A stretch of DNA of 64,000 nt, taken from positions 124,001-188,000 of the forward strand of contig BRON01000015.1 of NCBI GenBank assembly GCA_024345305.1, written 5' to 3'. This stretch comes from Mrakia gelida (taxonomy: Eukaryota > Basidiomycota > Tremellomycetes > Cystofilobasidiales > Mrakiaceae). Shown here one piece after another: positions 1 to 12,400 of the stretch; positions within the stretch are counted from its first letter, which is position 1; the number at the start of each line of letters is the position of its first letter. The position numbers and the translations under genes were made by a program. A model generated the notes under the pieces. It was given only the letters and a program-made list of their open reading frames with translations. It was not told the DNA's origin and did not search any database.

Positions 1-224
1 ACATCGACGTCGCGTACAAATACGGACGAGAGGCCCAACAGAGAGGATTCATCAAGCTCAACTACTGTCCCACCGAGGACATGCAGGCAGACATCCTCAC
101 CAAGGCTCTCGGAGTCGAAAAGCTCGAACGGTTCAAGAAATCGCTCAACATCCAGAAGGAACCCTCGCGCATGGATCAGAAGACCAGCGGAGACATGGAT
201 GGAAACCCGCAGAGGGGGAAATGA
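1..224 (+). CDS. Ty1/copia retrotransposon Pol, C-terminal end (partial)
   Basis: The reading frame is already open at the left edge and ends at TGA 222-224. The translation contains HIDVAYKYGRE-like and LNYCPTEDMQADILTKAL segments. The second is the hallmark C-terminus of the RNase H domain of Ty1/copia polyproteins ('CPTEDMxADILTKPL' in the family). Only the last 73 or so residues are inside the window, so integrity of the element cannot be judged. The stop is followed by about 30 bases, including a short purine-rich tract, and then an LTR, which is the normal order at the 3' end of such elements. The first base pair of codons suggests the preceding residue is His. Confidence 0.9.
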   Translation, partial: IDVAYKYGREAQQRGFIKLNYCPTEDMQADILTKALGVEKLERFKKSLNIQKEPSRMDQKTSGDMDGNPQRGK

Positions 225-254
225 AGGAAGGGCTCTCAGCTCGTCGAGTGGGAG

Positions 255-481
255 TGTTGGAAGGTGGCGACTCGCAGAGAGGTCTTACGTAGTAGCTTAG
301 TAACGCGTCTCGTTCAGTCCCCATGTCAGTAACCCTCCTTAGTGAACAACAGCTTTGTAAGCTACCTTCAGATCACGTGACCATTTCCATAGTATATAAA
401 CCTTTCGAGTAGCTAGCTTTATACAACAAGCTTTGAACCACATCCTGCAGACATCCCTAAGCTCAAGTGGACGACCCAACA
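255..481 (+). mobile_element. 3' LTR of the copia element
   Basis: A 227-bp segment starts TGTTGG and ends CCAACA, the inverted terminal hexanucleotides expected of a copia LTR. It directly follows the Pol stop and a purine-rich stretch (about 246-254) that could be the polypurine tract. Inside are a CACGTG E-box at 374-379 and a TATATAA box at 393-399, so the U3 promoter looks intact. The right flank begins ACACG, the likely 5-bp target duplication. Its partner lies outside the window, so this cannot be confirmed. Confidence 0.75.
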
Positions 482-1149
482 ACACGAAGGACCGAGACGC
501 GTCGAGCTCTGTCGAGCTTGAGCTTCAGTTGATCGATCTTGACGCGCTTTCATCGCAACCTCACTCCTTCTCGGCTCTTCTTTGCTTGCAAATTGAGTGG
601 ACGAGCAAATAGAGCTCGTCAAATTTGAGCCGGAGAAAAGTTGTTTGGTCGGTTTTCCTCGGTTCAGCGCTCCTTCTCACCCTCGCCGTTTCTATGCAAC
701 CAAGCGCGTTCCGCATATTCTCAAGGAGCTTTGCTTCAGGGAGATGGGACCTTCGATTGACGTGCAGGTTTTCCTGTCAGCGACCCGAGCAGAGGAAGAA
801 AGGAGAAAGGGAGAGACGCGGTTCAAAAAGCAATCGAAGCGCTTACGGGATGATGGGCCGGCGTTGCCTCTCTTCGCGTGTCGCTAGAGACTTTGACGAG
901 GCAAATATTCTCTCTAGCACTTCAGAAAGTGTACGGGAGACTCCGATCTGCGTCTGAGCTCGCTTTTGCTGTTTTTGGGATGACGGCGAGCTGGGAGAGA
1001 GAGCAAGACGGATCGCCCCCTTGAGGGAAGCTCGGTTGAGCCTGACCTCCCTCCCTTCCCCCCCAACGGTCTCCCTCTTTCTCCTTCCTTCCCCTTCTCC
1101 CTCCTCCCCCGCCTTCATCTCTTCACCCTCACCTCCCCCTCGAGCTCAT
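482..1149. other. Spacer between LTR and OTU gene
   Basis: No gene was recognised. The region holds the presumed promoter and 5' UTR of the downstream OTU gene. It is pyrimidine-rich from about 1040 to the start codon, as in many promoters of this genome. The short frames here have no recognisable features. Confidence 0.4.
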
Positions 1150-3776
1150 ATGTTCAAACGGCGCCCTTCCATCTTCAACAAAGCGACTCCCTCGTCCGCC
1201 TCCCTCCCCACGCCTTCGTCCGATGGAGGAGTAGTCAAACGTCGAACGTCCTTCTTCTCGTCTTCACGTCCTTCCACGACTTCCTTCTCGACTACGACCA
1301 ACACCACCGGAGTATCAACCCCAGCTTCAGCTTCAGCCTCCAACGGAGATGCGAACGGAGGGATCCCTCTGGAACGGAGCGAGAGTCTTCCCGGATTCCA
1401 ACCTCCCGAGCTCAGGAAGCGACAGGACAGCGAGGACTCGTCAAGGAGCTCCCTCGAAGATCTCAGGAGGCAGATTCACGATGGGTCGGATGAGGAAGGG
1501 CACGAAGAGGGTGAAGGGCTGATTGGTGGCGAGCGGAGGAATGGGTTGGGACTGTTGACTCATTCAGGGAAGGAGGAAGGTGGCAGGGAGGAGGACGGAG
1601 AGGACGAAGAGAAGCACGACGCTGTAGCAGCTCTCCCACCATCAAGATCACCTCTCCCACCCTCAGCAACATCCTTACCTACTCCTCCACCCTCTGATAC
1701 TCCTCTAGTGAACGGAAACGGTCACATCCTCCCTCCTCCGCTCACCACGAACGGCTCAACCTCCTCCTCTCACCTCCAAGTCGACGACGCCTCCACCACC
1801 TCGACCTCTCCTCTTCCCTCCCCGTCCCTCGTCGCCGGAATCCCCTCCGCTCCCTCCCCATCCCCTTCCTCGCCCTCTCACCCTTCCCATCCTCATCATC
1901 ATCATCACCATTCCCCTCCGCTGGCAGCTCCTCCTCCCCTCCGAGCGACAACCATCTCCGCCCTCTCACCTCCACCCTCCTCGGCCATCCCTCCAAAGAA
2001 GAAGTCCTTCATGTCCATGGGCAACGGGAAGGCCAAAAAAGAGGTACGTCTAGCTCTCTATCACTCTCATCCTCACTACCCATACCTTCTTTGCGCTCTA
2101 CCAGCGCTTGGTGTCGCTCTTCTCGCCGGCGTTTACCGAACCCAGCTCTGACTCCCTCCTCGCTTGTCGCGTTCGGTTTCTTCGCGTTCGACAGGCAGCA
2201 GCAGCAGCAGCCCTCCTCGCTCAACAGGAAGCTCAGAGGATCCTCGACGAGATGACGCCGGCTCAGAAGATCGAACGAGCTAAACAGGCGGAGAGGGCGC
2301 ATCTGTTGCAGACGTGTATGGAACTCGGAGTCGAGATCTTCGATGTGAGTCGAGCTCCCTCGCTTCCCCTCACCTTTCTCCTTTCTCTCCTTCCCTTCCT
2401 TCGCGTCGCCCGGTTTCGCCCGTATTGGGTAGTGGCAGAACCGAGAGAAGGGCGTGCATGAGCTCGAAACGAGGGGAGTGGAACCGAGAGCTGACATCGT
2501 TGGTCTTCCTTCGGTTTGGAAAAACAAGATCGCTCCCGATGGACATTGCTTGTATGCTGCCATCGCGGATCAGCTTTTCATCCTTCGGCTTATCAAGGAG
2601 GAGGAGGTACGTTCCTATTCATCTCAATTCTCCTTCCCTACCCAAACCCATCCCTCCGAGCGAGTCGAGGAGGTCGCTCGTCACCTCGGTCACCTCTCCT
2701 TCCTCCCTCCCCTCCTTCACTTTCTCCCGCGCGTTCGTCGAACCGAAAGCTGATCCTTCTTCTCTCACTTCGCTCGCACAGAACAAACCCGAAACCACTC
2801 GTCTAGCAGCGTCGACCTACATGCTCGCCAACCCCGATTCGTTCTTGCCTTTCCTGGTGGGAGTGCCGGCGGATCCTGACGAGGAGCCGGAGGAGGGAGA
2901 GGATCCAAATGAGCCGCTCGAGGAGGATGGTGAGTCTCACTCTTACTTCGTTTGTTTCCGTTGGGCTGAGTGGAAGAGGGCGGGAGAGGGCAGAGGGAAG
3001 GGAGGGAGCTGCGAGGGTCGGTCGAGCGGGAAGGGAGAACCTCGGCTCGACTTTGACGCGTCCTCTCGATCCTCGATCCTTGCTCGCTTCCGTTCTTCGA
3101 GTCGAGTTCCGCTGACCTTGCTTCTCGTTTCGCGACAAAACAGGGATGATGACGATGAAGGGCTTCCATCGGTACTGCAAGCGTGTTCGAGAGTCAGGAG
3201 AATGGGGAGGAGAGCCTGAGGTTTGTTTCGTTTCGCTTCTCGTCCATCTTTCTCTCATCTTCCCGTCCCGTTCTCCTCCTTTCGTCCCGTTGACCTCGTC
3301 CCGTCTCGTCCCGTTCCCTGTTGCAGATCCTTGCGCTCTCGCGATACTACCAAATCCCCATCCACGTCGTCCAGTCCAACCATCCCAAAATCGTGGCTCA
3401 CTCACCTGATCCCAAAGCGAACGCGACTCTCGAACCCAAGGCGGCGAAGAAGATCAGAGCTGTTAGGATTAGTTACCATCGGTGAGTACCCTTCTTCCTC
3501 TTTCGCCTCGCATCGAGCTTCTGTGAGGATCGGTCGAGACGACGCTGACTCTTCTCCTGGCCGTTCCTTCCTGTCGTTCCCGACGCTCAGACGGCTCTAC
3601 GGACTGGGAGAGCACTACAACTCGCTCAGGAAGATTCAGTACACGCTCACAGCTTTCTCGGCGATGGTGTAAGTTCTCTTTTCCCTCTTCTTCGACTCGT
3701 GCGAGTTCACTTTGACGCGACGAGCTCGAGCTGACCTCTTCTTCCCTTCCTCCTTGCCTCGAACAGACCGATGTAA
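1150..3776 (+). CDS. OTU2: OTU-domain deubiquitinase, OTUD6B/Otu2 type
   Basis: Cysteine protease predicted to remove ubiquitin from substrates, ribosome-associated in yeast and animals. The catalytic Cys box DGHCLYAAIADQ is near residue 380 and the catalytic His box YGLGEHYNS near the C-terminus; both match OTUD6B/Otu2. Residues 1 to about 300 are a Ser/Pro-rich low-complexity extension with a His run, absent from the roughly 300-residue animal and yeast homologues. A basic/Ala-rich stretch follows and leads into the usual N-terminal helix. About eight exons; acceptors include 2195 and 2439. The last intron (3669-3766) leaves a 10-nt final exon, giving the C-terminus SAMVPM. Without splicing, translation stops at TAA 3669-3671 inside the donor. 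ATG 1150 was chosen because it begins the continuous low-complexity exon; an in-frame upstream start is non-ATG. Confidence 0.88.
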
Positions 3777-4287
3777 CCACCTCTCCTCTACTCGCACGGT
3801 ACCTGGATCTTTCCAAAGGAAGGATGGAGAAACCAGTTCTCGGTTGTTTTGTCCAAACGTTCGTCTCTCGTCCTTCCCTCGCGCTTTGTCTCTCGTCCTC
3901 GCTGACGCTCCGCTGCCTCTCCTCGTTTTGATCGCCACAGCACACGGACCCATTCATCTCTCTACTTGGATCTCTTACAACGCATCTTACATACCTTGCA
4001 TAACTTAACCAAACCCTCAGTCGTTCTTTCGCTTCCTTCAGCTCGTCGTTCGTTTTACTTTACGTCTCTCGTTTATCTTTCGCCTTTCTTCTTTTCTTGC
4101 TCGAACTTTGCTCTTGCTGTGCTAGGTTGTGATCTTGATACTTGTTGTACGACCTCTTGCTCGATGCCTCTCTCTCTCTCTCTCTCTCTCTCTCGCGAGA
4201 ACGGACAGGTTGGAAGCACTCGACATCGTTCATCCGAGATTACTGCTGGTGTTCGACCTAGTTCCCCTCCCCGTCGTCCACCTCGTC
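3777..4287. other. Convergent 3' spacer
   Basis: Lies between the ends of the OTU gene and the minus-strand membrane-protein gene. It holds a CT microsatellite (listed separately) and presumed 3' UTRs. No gene seen. Confidence 0.4.
4168..4194. repeat. (CT)n microsatellite
   Basis: An uninterrupted dinucleotide CT run of about 13 units in non-coding sequence between convergent genes. Likely length-variable. Confidence 0.9.
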
Positions 4288-5175
4288 TTATCCCGCCCTC
4301 GCGAACCCCCACCCCACAGTCTCCATTGAAACACTAGGCGAGCCTTCTTCCTCTTGGTAGGTGCTGAGAGCTGAGAACTCGAAGAGGTGTTCGACGCAAG
4401 GGTTGGGGTCGAGAGGAGGGGGGGCGAGGGTGGGAGGAGGATTGATTTGAGCGAAGAGGAGGACGAGGACGAGGAGGGAGAGGTTCTCATGGAGTTTGAG
4501 GGCCTGTGGGTGGCCTAAAGATCGAATAAGGTCGGTCAGTGAGAGGTGAGAGTCAAAGGAGACGAGACGAGGGTCGAGACGAACCTTTCTCTGAACGAAG
4601 TACGACGCGACGACTCGACCGAGACTCTTCTTTTCCATCACCTTCCTGGCTTCCTTCGGGAGCACGGTTCGAGTTGGAAGAGGTAAGTCGGCGAATCGGA
4701 TGCTGGTGTTGCTCTCCGATCTGGTGAGGGGGAGTTCGGGTGAAGGAAAGGTGATGGTGGGCGAGTCGGAGTCGACGGGAGTTGCTGGGACGGAGGTCGA
4801 TTCGTTGGAGCTTGATTCTTCCTCCTCCTCGACAAGGACGACGACGGGATCGGAAGTAGAAGGTTCGGATTCCGAGGTAACGTTGGTGAGCTTCTGTGAG
4901 GCGGAAGGAAGCAAAGAGAGCGAGCATTTCAGCATTCAGCAGACGGGACGGGAAAAAGAGCCAGCAAAGTTCGAACTCACTCGACCCGGCTTGATCTTCA
5001 AAGGAGCGCGAACGACCTTCTTGAGAGGGAGAGAGACTGGTCTCTGAGGAAAGAGCTGCCGACGTCTTTGTCGAGGGAAGGAGCTGGGTGAGTCGGGGTG
5101 GTGGAAGGCGAGGAGGGAAAGTGCGAGGACGCCGAGGAAGAAGGTGACGGTGTGGGTAACGAGGGAGAGAAGCAT
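4288..5175 (-). CDS. Small single-anchor membrane protein, unknown function
   Basis: Two exons, 5175-4981 and 4893-4288, joined in phase 0 by a GTGAGT..CAG intron, give about 266 residues. Residues 1-25 (MLLSLVTHTVTFFLGVLALS) form a signal anchor or transmembrane segment, followed by a basic, Pro-rich stretch. The middle is acidic and Ser-rich (a run of Glu and Ser). The C-terminal third has a more ordered segment around KSLGRVVASYFVQRK and a second hydrophobic helix near LSLLVLVLLFA. No family was recognised. An endomembrane location is inferred from the anchor. The start is the ATG immediately before the hydrophobic segment; a longer upstream frame begins without ATG. Confidence 0.6.
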
Positions 5176-5423
5176 CTTGCGAGTTGATAGAGGGGTGGTG
5201 GTTGTGTGGAAGGAGGGAAGAGAAAGGAGGAAGTCAGCTTTTGTGGCGAAGGGAGGGGGAGGGAAGGGAAGAAGCTTCGGTTCCTCGGATCTGAAGATTC
5301 GCTTCCAAACTGGACGCGTCGATCGATCGAAACGCCTCTCGCAGAATTTTGGCACCCGCTCTTCACTTCACCTGACTAGACCCGCTTGGCCCGAGAGCTA
5401 AACGATATGAAATCCAGACTCAC

Positions 5424-8400
5424 TCAGCGAGAGCCTAGCGTCTGTCCGTTTTTCGTCTTGAGGAGGGTCTCGACCTCGTCGCCGATCGACGAACGAAGCG
5501 CGTCGAGGTTGGGCGAGGGAGAGTTCCACGGGAGGCCAGAGAGGATGTTCCCCAAGCTGAAGGAAAAGAGTTGAAATCGGAACGGGAGTTGGTGGACAAA
5601 AGAGAGCATGGGAATCGGAGACGAACCAGTTCGACGCGTGAAGAGAGACGCTGAGAGTTTCGACGGAAGGGAGCCGAACGAGCTCGAGGTTCTGACGAAC
5701 TGAAAGACTCGACGTCAGTGAAGAAAGCCGAGGGAGGTAGTGATACATGGACTCACTGTGATCAGGGTGTTTGACTCCTTCTCGAGGCCAAGCAGCTCGA
5801 ATCCTGCGAAAGGACGGGACGAAGTGTCAACAACGTCAGCCCCTAGCTCACCTTCAACCGCTGCACGGGAGCGACTCACGCGTGAAACCATGCGATTGGT
5901 CGAGGGTCCGATCGAGGAGGCTCCTGAGAGGAGTAGAAGACGAAGGTCCGAAGCGACGACGACGAAAGATCAAAGTCGTGAACGGCCCAGGTTTCCGTCA
6001 AGTTCTGTGGTAAACCGAAGAACAGCGTCAGTTTGAGTGGGGTGGATGTAAAGTTGTATGCCAGAACTTACTCGATGACGAGAAAGAGCGAGGATCTGTT
6101 GAGGAAAGCCTCCTACGTCGCGAGGATCCGAAAGACCGAACGATGCGAAGAGCTGCGAAAGGAGAGAGCGCATCAGCTGTGGAAGTTCTAGCCAGGGGGA
6201 AAAGGTGAAGACATACCTCTGTCAGAGCCAACTTTGCTTCGTAGAATCGCTTCTTTTTCACGTTCGAAAATGAAGGAGTCCGAGAAGAAGAGAAGCGAAG
6301 CGACGCGTTTCGAAGTCGACGTTCGACTCACATCGTAGCAAAGCAGGTTCAATCGATCCGAGATCAGCGGTGGAACGACGAGCGTCTTAGACAGAAAGCT
6401 TGGCGATGCTTGGTTGAGTTGCTGAAGGCTCGAAGCGAACGTTTTAGTGGACCAGACGGTGAGGGCGAGGAAGTCAACTGATGGAAGGCAGAAGAAGAGG
6501 TCAGCGACGCGTCTTTTCGCTTCAAGCAGTGAAAGGCAGAGTACTAACTTTGCTGATTACGACGCAGACAACTGATAGACTCCGAAATGTCGCTCGTCGC
6601 CCAAAAATACGACCAAGAGAGCTGAAACGTGCGAAAGGTAAATAAACGTCAGAACACGCTAGGTCCATCCTGCTCGACTGACCGACGAGGAGGATAAGAC
6701 CCAGGGGCTTACCAGCCGCTTCTCAACATCAACCCAAGGTTCCCTTAGAAAGTCAGTCGTCCTCCTCGGCTCGTCGCTTCCTCCTGCAAAGACGGACGGA
6801 GCGACGCGTCCAAATTCCGGAAGCTCCTCGCAGCGGCGATTCGCCCTCGTCGTCGGAGGGTTCGCTCGCCTATCCCGAGGACTGGGAGGAGCCTCGAAGA
6901 TGGTTTCGAAAGCCGGCGGGAGATGGGAGCACGAGGGAGTTTGAACGATGATCTGAGGAGGGACCGAAGGTGTTGGCGTTCGCTTGACCGTCTCGTCCGA
7001 GTCCGAGTCCTCCAGTTCCTCCAGCCTCATCGGCGTGAGCTTTCCCAGAGCTTCGAGCGGTGAAATGGGATGGAAGGATCCTCGGAGAGCCGTGGTGGGA
7101 GGTTGAGCCATGATGAGGGCGAGATCGTCGAAGGAGGAATCTGAACGGTGCGCGTCGTCCGGGTAGAGGAGGGAGATGAGGAGCTTGCGAGCTTCTGGGA
7201 GGGAGATGGAGTGGGCTTGGGATGAAGAAGGAGACGCTGGAGGTTGGCGGTGACGATGGTGAGGGTGTGGTTGTTGATGAGGGGTGAAGAGGGAGTGGAC
7301 AACGCCGTCGATGAGGTTGGAGTTCGAATCGAGAGAACGATGGAGGTCTTGAGCCCAGGGAGGAGCAGATGCCTGTGTTAGTATAAAGCGATGCATCAGC
7401 CACTTCTGCTCAGATCAATCCTCGAAAGGCGCGAAGGACTCACCGACCCCTCGTCGCGTCTCAACAAAACCTGTCTCGCCATCTCCTCCCAATCCCTCCA
7501 ACTCCCTGATCCGAACCTCGATGGCATGTTTCAACGCCTCCCTGACATCCTGTCCAACGCCCTCCTTCTTCATCGTCTCTAAGAGCTCACAAAGGAACTC
7601 GTCGTGGAAGAACGAGAGGAGGAAGGTGCGGTCGACGCGACGACTCGGATGACCCGAAGAACGCGTTGGCGACCGATCCGAAGGTCGAGGGTGCGCGAGA
7701 GAGTGGGGATGAGAGTCGGGGTTCGAGTGTTGCTGAATGTGCGAGGGCGAGAGATGAAGGGAAAGGCGAGGGAAAGGGATGCTGGACGTGGGAGGTGGGA
7801 GCTCGACGTTTTGTTGAGGGAGAAGTTGAGCGTGAGCTTGACGATATGATCCTAGACGAAAACCAAAAAGTTCAAGTCAACCTCAGTGGCTCCGAATTCA
7901 TCCCAGCTGAAGCAAAAACAAACGAACGAAGCTCACCTCCCCCCTCCCCCTCCTCCTCTCCTCCTCCTCCCCCTCTCTCGCCCCTCTCTCCCTGAGGCTG
8001 CTCAACCCCTCCCAACCAAGGAAGGACTTTCTTGTTCGGATGTGGACTCTCCAGAAGTCCCAAGGCGTCCATGGAGGGATTCTGAAGTGCGAACGAGCTG
8101 GGTTGAGTCGAGCGAGCCATTTCGGGAGGAGAGGGAAAAGAGGGGGGGAGGTTGGGATGGGGAAGACTGAGGGCGACGGATGGGGGATGGGAAGGGGTTT
8201 GCTGAAAGTCTGGGTACGGAGGAGACGGTGGGAGGTGTGAGTAGGTGATAAGGCGGAGAGAAAAGCTCGAGGAAGGGAGAGGAGGGAGGCACGAAGGAAG
8301 AGAAGTGGAAAGTCGACAAACCGTTGAGCTTGCAAGCGAGAAATCGCCGTTCCTTCCTTCGAACGTTTGAGACTTATGCCTTGACTCGATCGTGAGAGTG

Positions 8401-8607
8401 TATGCGAGAGACCTCTTCGAAGAAGAGACGAGCTCGAAAAAGCTGGAAAACGGAGTCGTAGTTGGAGGGGAAGAAGCGAATCGAATCGAGACAGCTTCGC
8501 CGAACCTCCTCATTTCGTTTCAGCCTTGCAGAGTCGGACACAGGAGCTAGATCGGCACCTCTAGAGAACGGAGATGGGAGTGAGGGTTCATGTTGGGACG
8601 CCATCAT
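5424..8607 (-). CDS. Multi-exon protein of unknown function
   Basis: About ten exons with canonical introns. The final exon ends LKTKNGQTLGSR. A well-supported internal splice joins a Gly-rich exon to SYRQAHAQLLPQQN, in phase. Recognisable but unassigned segments are FFHDEFLCELLETMKKEG, LISLLYPDDAHRSD, DFLALTVWSTKTFASSLQQL and VKKKRFYEAKLALTELFASF, which suggest a mostly helical protein of some 650-700 residues. The start is uncertain. ATG 8120 opens a continuous exon, but the strand upstream also encodes a coding-like stretch beginning MMASQHEP at 8607 and including YDSVFQLFRARLFFEEVSR, which probably represents the true first exon. Its splice donor could not be fixed (GTCTCT near 8410 or GTCAAG near 8390). 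No homologue was recognised. Confidence 0.5.
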
Positions 8608-9472
8608 CGAGAGCCCGGGAACAGGCGAGAGCGAAAGGAAGAGGTCGATCTCGAACCTCGACGCGTCGCGTCCCTCTGCTGTTGTTCGAGAGAAGTTCAT
8701 GAAAGAGACGAGACCGAGAAGGACAACCAAAGAGACTGTGTACTGTACTACTAGCTAGGATGAGAAGGAAAACGAAACGGAGAGTCCGAAGAACGAGAAC
8801 GAGAAGCACTAAACTAACGAGAACGAACGCGAGAACGAGAGAACTAACTACGAAACGAGAAGGGGGGGAGGAAGGGTGTAGTGGCAACCAATCGCTGTAT
8901 ACTAATCAAATCTATCTAATCCTCAAACCGATGTTCGCGAAACCCAACCAAGAAAGAAACCGAGCAAACGAGAAAGTATCAAACGAGGGCAAACGAGACG
9001 AGCGAACTCGAAACGACGTTCCCGCTCCCAAAGGAGTGAAACGCCCCCTAACTAGACTCGAATACTACAAGGCTCAAAACTGGAAGGGAAGGGGGGGGGT
9101 GGGAAACAAAGGTATGAATGGGAAAAGAGGGAGATGTAGATGGGAGAGCGAAAAGAGAAACCGAAAAGACCTGAGCGACCTCGCAACTGCCAGTGTCCAT
9201 CGACCGACCAGACCAGAAACCGAGACCCGACGCGCCGAAACGAACGAACGACGACTCTGTCTTTTGCTGGGGAGTAGCGGAAGACGAGCGTGTGGAGTTC
9301 GAGCGGGTGTGTGGTGGGTGGGGAAGGGGTGGTGGTGGTGGGGAGGGATGGGGTGGTGTTGTTGCAGAACAAAAGGACTCTGTTTGTTTCAAGAGTGCGG
9401 TTTTGTCTATTGGGGATGTGGGTGAGGATGAACCGAGACGTTGACTTGAACGACGGTTGATGCTTTGGTCGG
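8608..9472. other. Spacer with GAACGA-type purine repeats
   Basis: Between two minus-strand genes. From about 8756 to 8870 the plus strand is a loose array of GAACGAGA/AACGAA-like units. A similar purine-rich, GAAACGA-bearing stretch runs to about 9250. No convincing gene; likely the promoter of the upstream-facing gene plus the 3' UTR of the zinc-cluster gene. Confidence 0.4.
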
Positions 9473-12400
9473 TTAAGTGAGGCTGTGAGGAAGAACGAAG
9501 TGAAGGAGGGGAGGTCAGTTCAAGTGTCGAGTTCGAGAAGAACGAAGGGGAAACGAGGGCACCACTCACAGGATCTTCATATCCAGATCCTCAGCAACAC
9601 CTCTCCAATCCGTCCACTCGAGTCCTTGATCGAGTCGGTTCCAAACCTCTCGAACGATCTTCTCTCCGCTGTCGACGTTGAAGCAGCACTGAGTCCTCAG
9701 GCCCTCGAGGACGGTGAGGACCCAAGGTCGAGCGGGAGCGTCGACCTGGGAGGAGGCGATGATGAGGGGCCAGGTGAGGCTGCGAAAAATCGAACCAAAG
9801 GAGAAGAAGAGAGTCAGCGGGCGAGTCGACGAGAGAGGGGGGAGGGAGGAGGAAGAAGAGACGTACTGGAGAGGTCGGTAAGCGGCGACGGAAGCAGAGC
9901 AAGCCTCGAGGACGTTGAGAGACGACTTCTGAACTCGAGTGTCGGATCGACCGCACTTGAAGACGTTTCGAAGGACGAGGATCTTGACGGCGTTGAGGTA
10001 GGCGTTGTTTCCTGAGACGAAGGAAGAGGAAGAAAGGAGAGGAGTCAGCCTCGCGTTCGAGAGCAAAAGATGAGAAACGAGACGCGTCGAACTCACCATC
10101 TCTCAACCTTCCGTCTCCAAGTTCGCCTCCAACGAGAGCGTCGACCTTCTCGAGGAGCTCATTGGCGTCTCTCCTGATACCGACGACGTCGGGCTCGGAT
10201 CCACAAGAATGGTCTTCTCCGAAGGCCTCGAGAAAGAGGAGGGAGGACATCTCGTCCTCAGATCGCTCGGTGACGACGCAGGAGGCGAGGGAGGCTCGAG
10301 TGACGAGAGAGGTAGCCTGGAGTTGAGCGGATAGCGGGAGGTCAGCGAAGAGCGTCGAGATCAAGGCGAGAAGAAGTGGACAAAAGGGAACGAACCTGAG
10401 CGAGGAGGGTGATGACCTCTCGAGTAACTCCAAAGTGGTTCTCGACGGAGACGGTGTGGTACGAGAGCTGGTTCTCGGCTTGCCTGTAAGTATGAACGAG
10501 ACTCAAGTCAGTTCGTGAGCTCGAAGAGAAGAGGGGAGGAGGGAGAGGACTCACCACCAGGTTCCCTCAGAGATGAGAGTAGCTCCCTTCTCGGAGACGA
10601 GAGACGCGAGGACCTCGTGAACGGCGAGGATCTCGAGCATCAATCGGGATCGAGAGACGCTGATTCCATCGGCGAGGCAGACGACGACTCCATCGGCGAG
10701 GATAGCAGAGGGACCTCCTCGACTGAAAAAAGGGAACGAGCGACGAGGTTAGTTCAAGTTCTCGCGAAGAGTTCGAGGAGGGAAAACGAAACTCACGCGT
10801 CAACGAGAGCCTTGGCGAAGTCGAAGTTCTGGGTCCAGGAGTGACCTCCGAGCATGACCTGAATGAGAAGAAAAAGGTGATCGAGTCAGAGAGTGTTCGA
10901 GATAGAGCAAGGAGGGGAGGGAGATTGACTCACATCGACAACTCCCATCATGACTGAGGCGGCGAGCAAAGCGTCGGCAGCGTCTCCCTTGGCTTCTCCG
11001 TCGATTCCAACGCTCTTGATGAGGACTCGGGCGTCGGCTCGAAGTCTGGAAGGAAGAAAGAAGGTGAAAGGGTCAGCGTTAAGTCGCGCGGAGAAAGAGG
11101 GATGACGGAGGGAGACGCACCCGATAGCGAGATCGAGAGACTTGGAGAGGATGAGAGGAGGAGCCTGAGCTCGAGCGAGGAGGTAGGCTTGATGGGTGGC
11201 GGAGACGCAGAGGAGGGAGAGTCGAAGAGCGTCGGTGGGGGCGGAGAATCCTGCGAAGAGAGAAAAGCGAAAGGGGGGGAGGGGTGAGTCACTGAAACGA
11301 CGAGGGAAGATCGAGAGGAGAGAAGACGAACCTCGAGGAGCGGAGAGCGCGAGAGGAAGAAGAACCGAGAGGACTGGGTTGATGGGGGTAGGGATGGCCA
11401 CTGGAAGAGAAGGAAATAAAAGAAGGGGGAGGTCAGAACGCGTCGAGATCGAGAAGACAGGGGACGGGGAGAACGCACTGAGAAGAGCCGACGAGTTCTG
11501 GCAGCTGAAAAAACGAAGGAGGAGGAGTCAGCTCGAGTTCAAAAAGGAGGAAAGGGGTGCAGAGGACGAACAAGTGCAAGATAAGACCTCGTTCCTCAGC
11601 AGTAGGGAACCAAGGAAGCAGAGCCATCGGGTTCAAGAGCGATCCAGGACCGAGCGCGACTCCTCCGAATCCAGTAACGTCGAGGTCGGGAGCGACGTTG
11701 AAGGTCGAGACGGGGGAGATGGCGACCTCCTGATCGAGCGAAGGAAACTGCATATCGAAGTCGAAGGAGGGGGAAGAAGCTCCAGGGGAAGTCGAGACGG
11801 AGGATCGAGTCGAAGTGATGGAGGAGGGGATGGAGAGATGGTTTCCAGAGTAGGACGACTGGGAAGAGGAGACGGCAGGGCTGAGGGTAGCGTTCTTGTT
11901 GGAAGCGGAGATGGCGATCTTGAGTCGAGTGGAAGGACTGGAAGGGCGAGGGAAGAAGGGAGACACGCGTCAGTTCGGCATCGAAAAATAGACTCGAGGG
12001 AAAGAAGTCGAGATAAGGGAAAGATGGACGGAAAGAGACTCACGCCTTAGCAGCACCTCTCTCTACACCTCTGACGCTCCTTGAGCTTCCTCGTCCAGCA
12101 GGAAGAGGGACTGTGTGCTTCTCAGGCGAGTCCCCTCCGACCGATGATCCTCCGTCGCTTCCAGAACTCCCTCTCTCCTCTCCTCCTCCAGCAGCCTCAG
12201 CAGGCCAGACGCAGTCCCTTCCAGCGTTTCGACATCTCTTGCACGAAGGGTGTCTGCACACGATCAAACAAGAAGAAGAGAGGAAGAGGTGTTAGAGAAG
12301 ACGTGGAAGGAGGGGAGGACCATGCGAGGACCTGTCTCGAACGAGCCACGCTGCGGTGGGAAGCGAGGAGGTGGGCAGAAACTCACTCTTCGTCGCATTT

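Noticed and set aside
7872..8513. Minus-strand 213-codon open frame across the 5' end of the 5.4-8.6 kb gene
   Set aside because: It starts without a good context, runs through a pyrimidine-rich leader and is out of frame with the more protein-like MMASQHEP exon. Only its last part (from ATG 8120) is used.
9048..9569. Pro/Ser-rich minus-strand frame following the zinc-cluster gene stop
   Set aside because: It begins inside the last intron (GTGAGTGG donor) and reads through spacer. A 10-nt final exon explains the gene end better.
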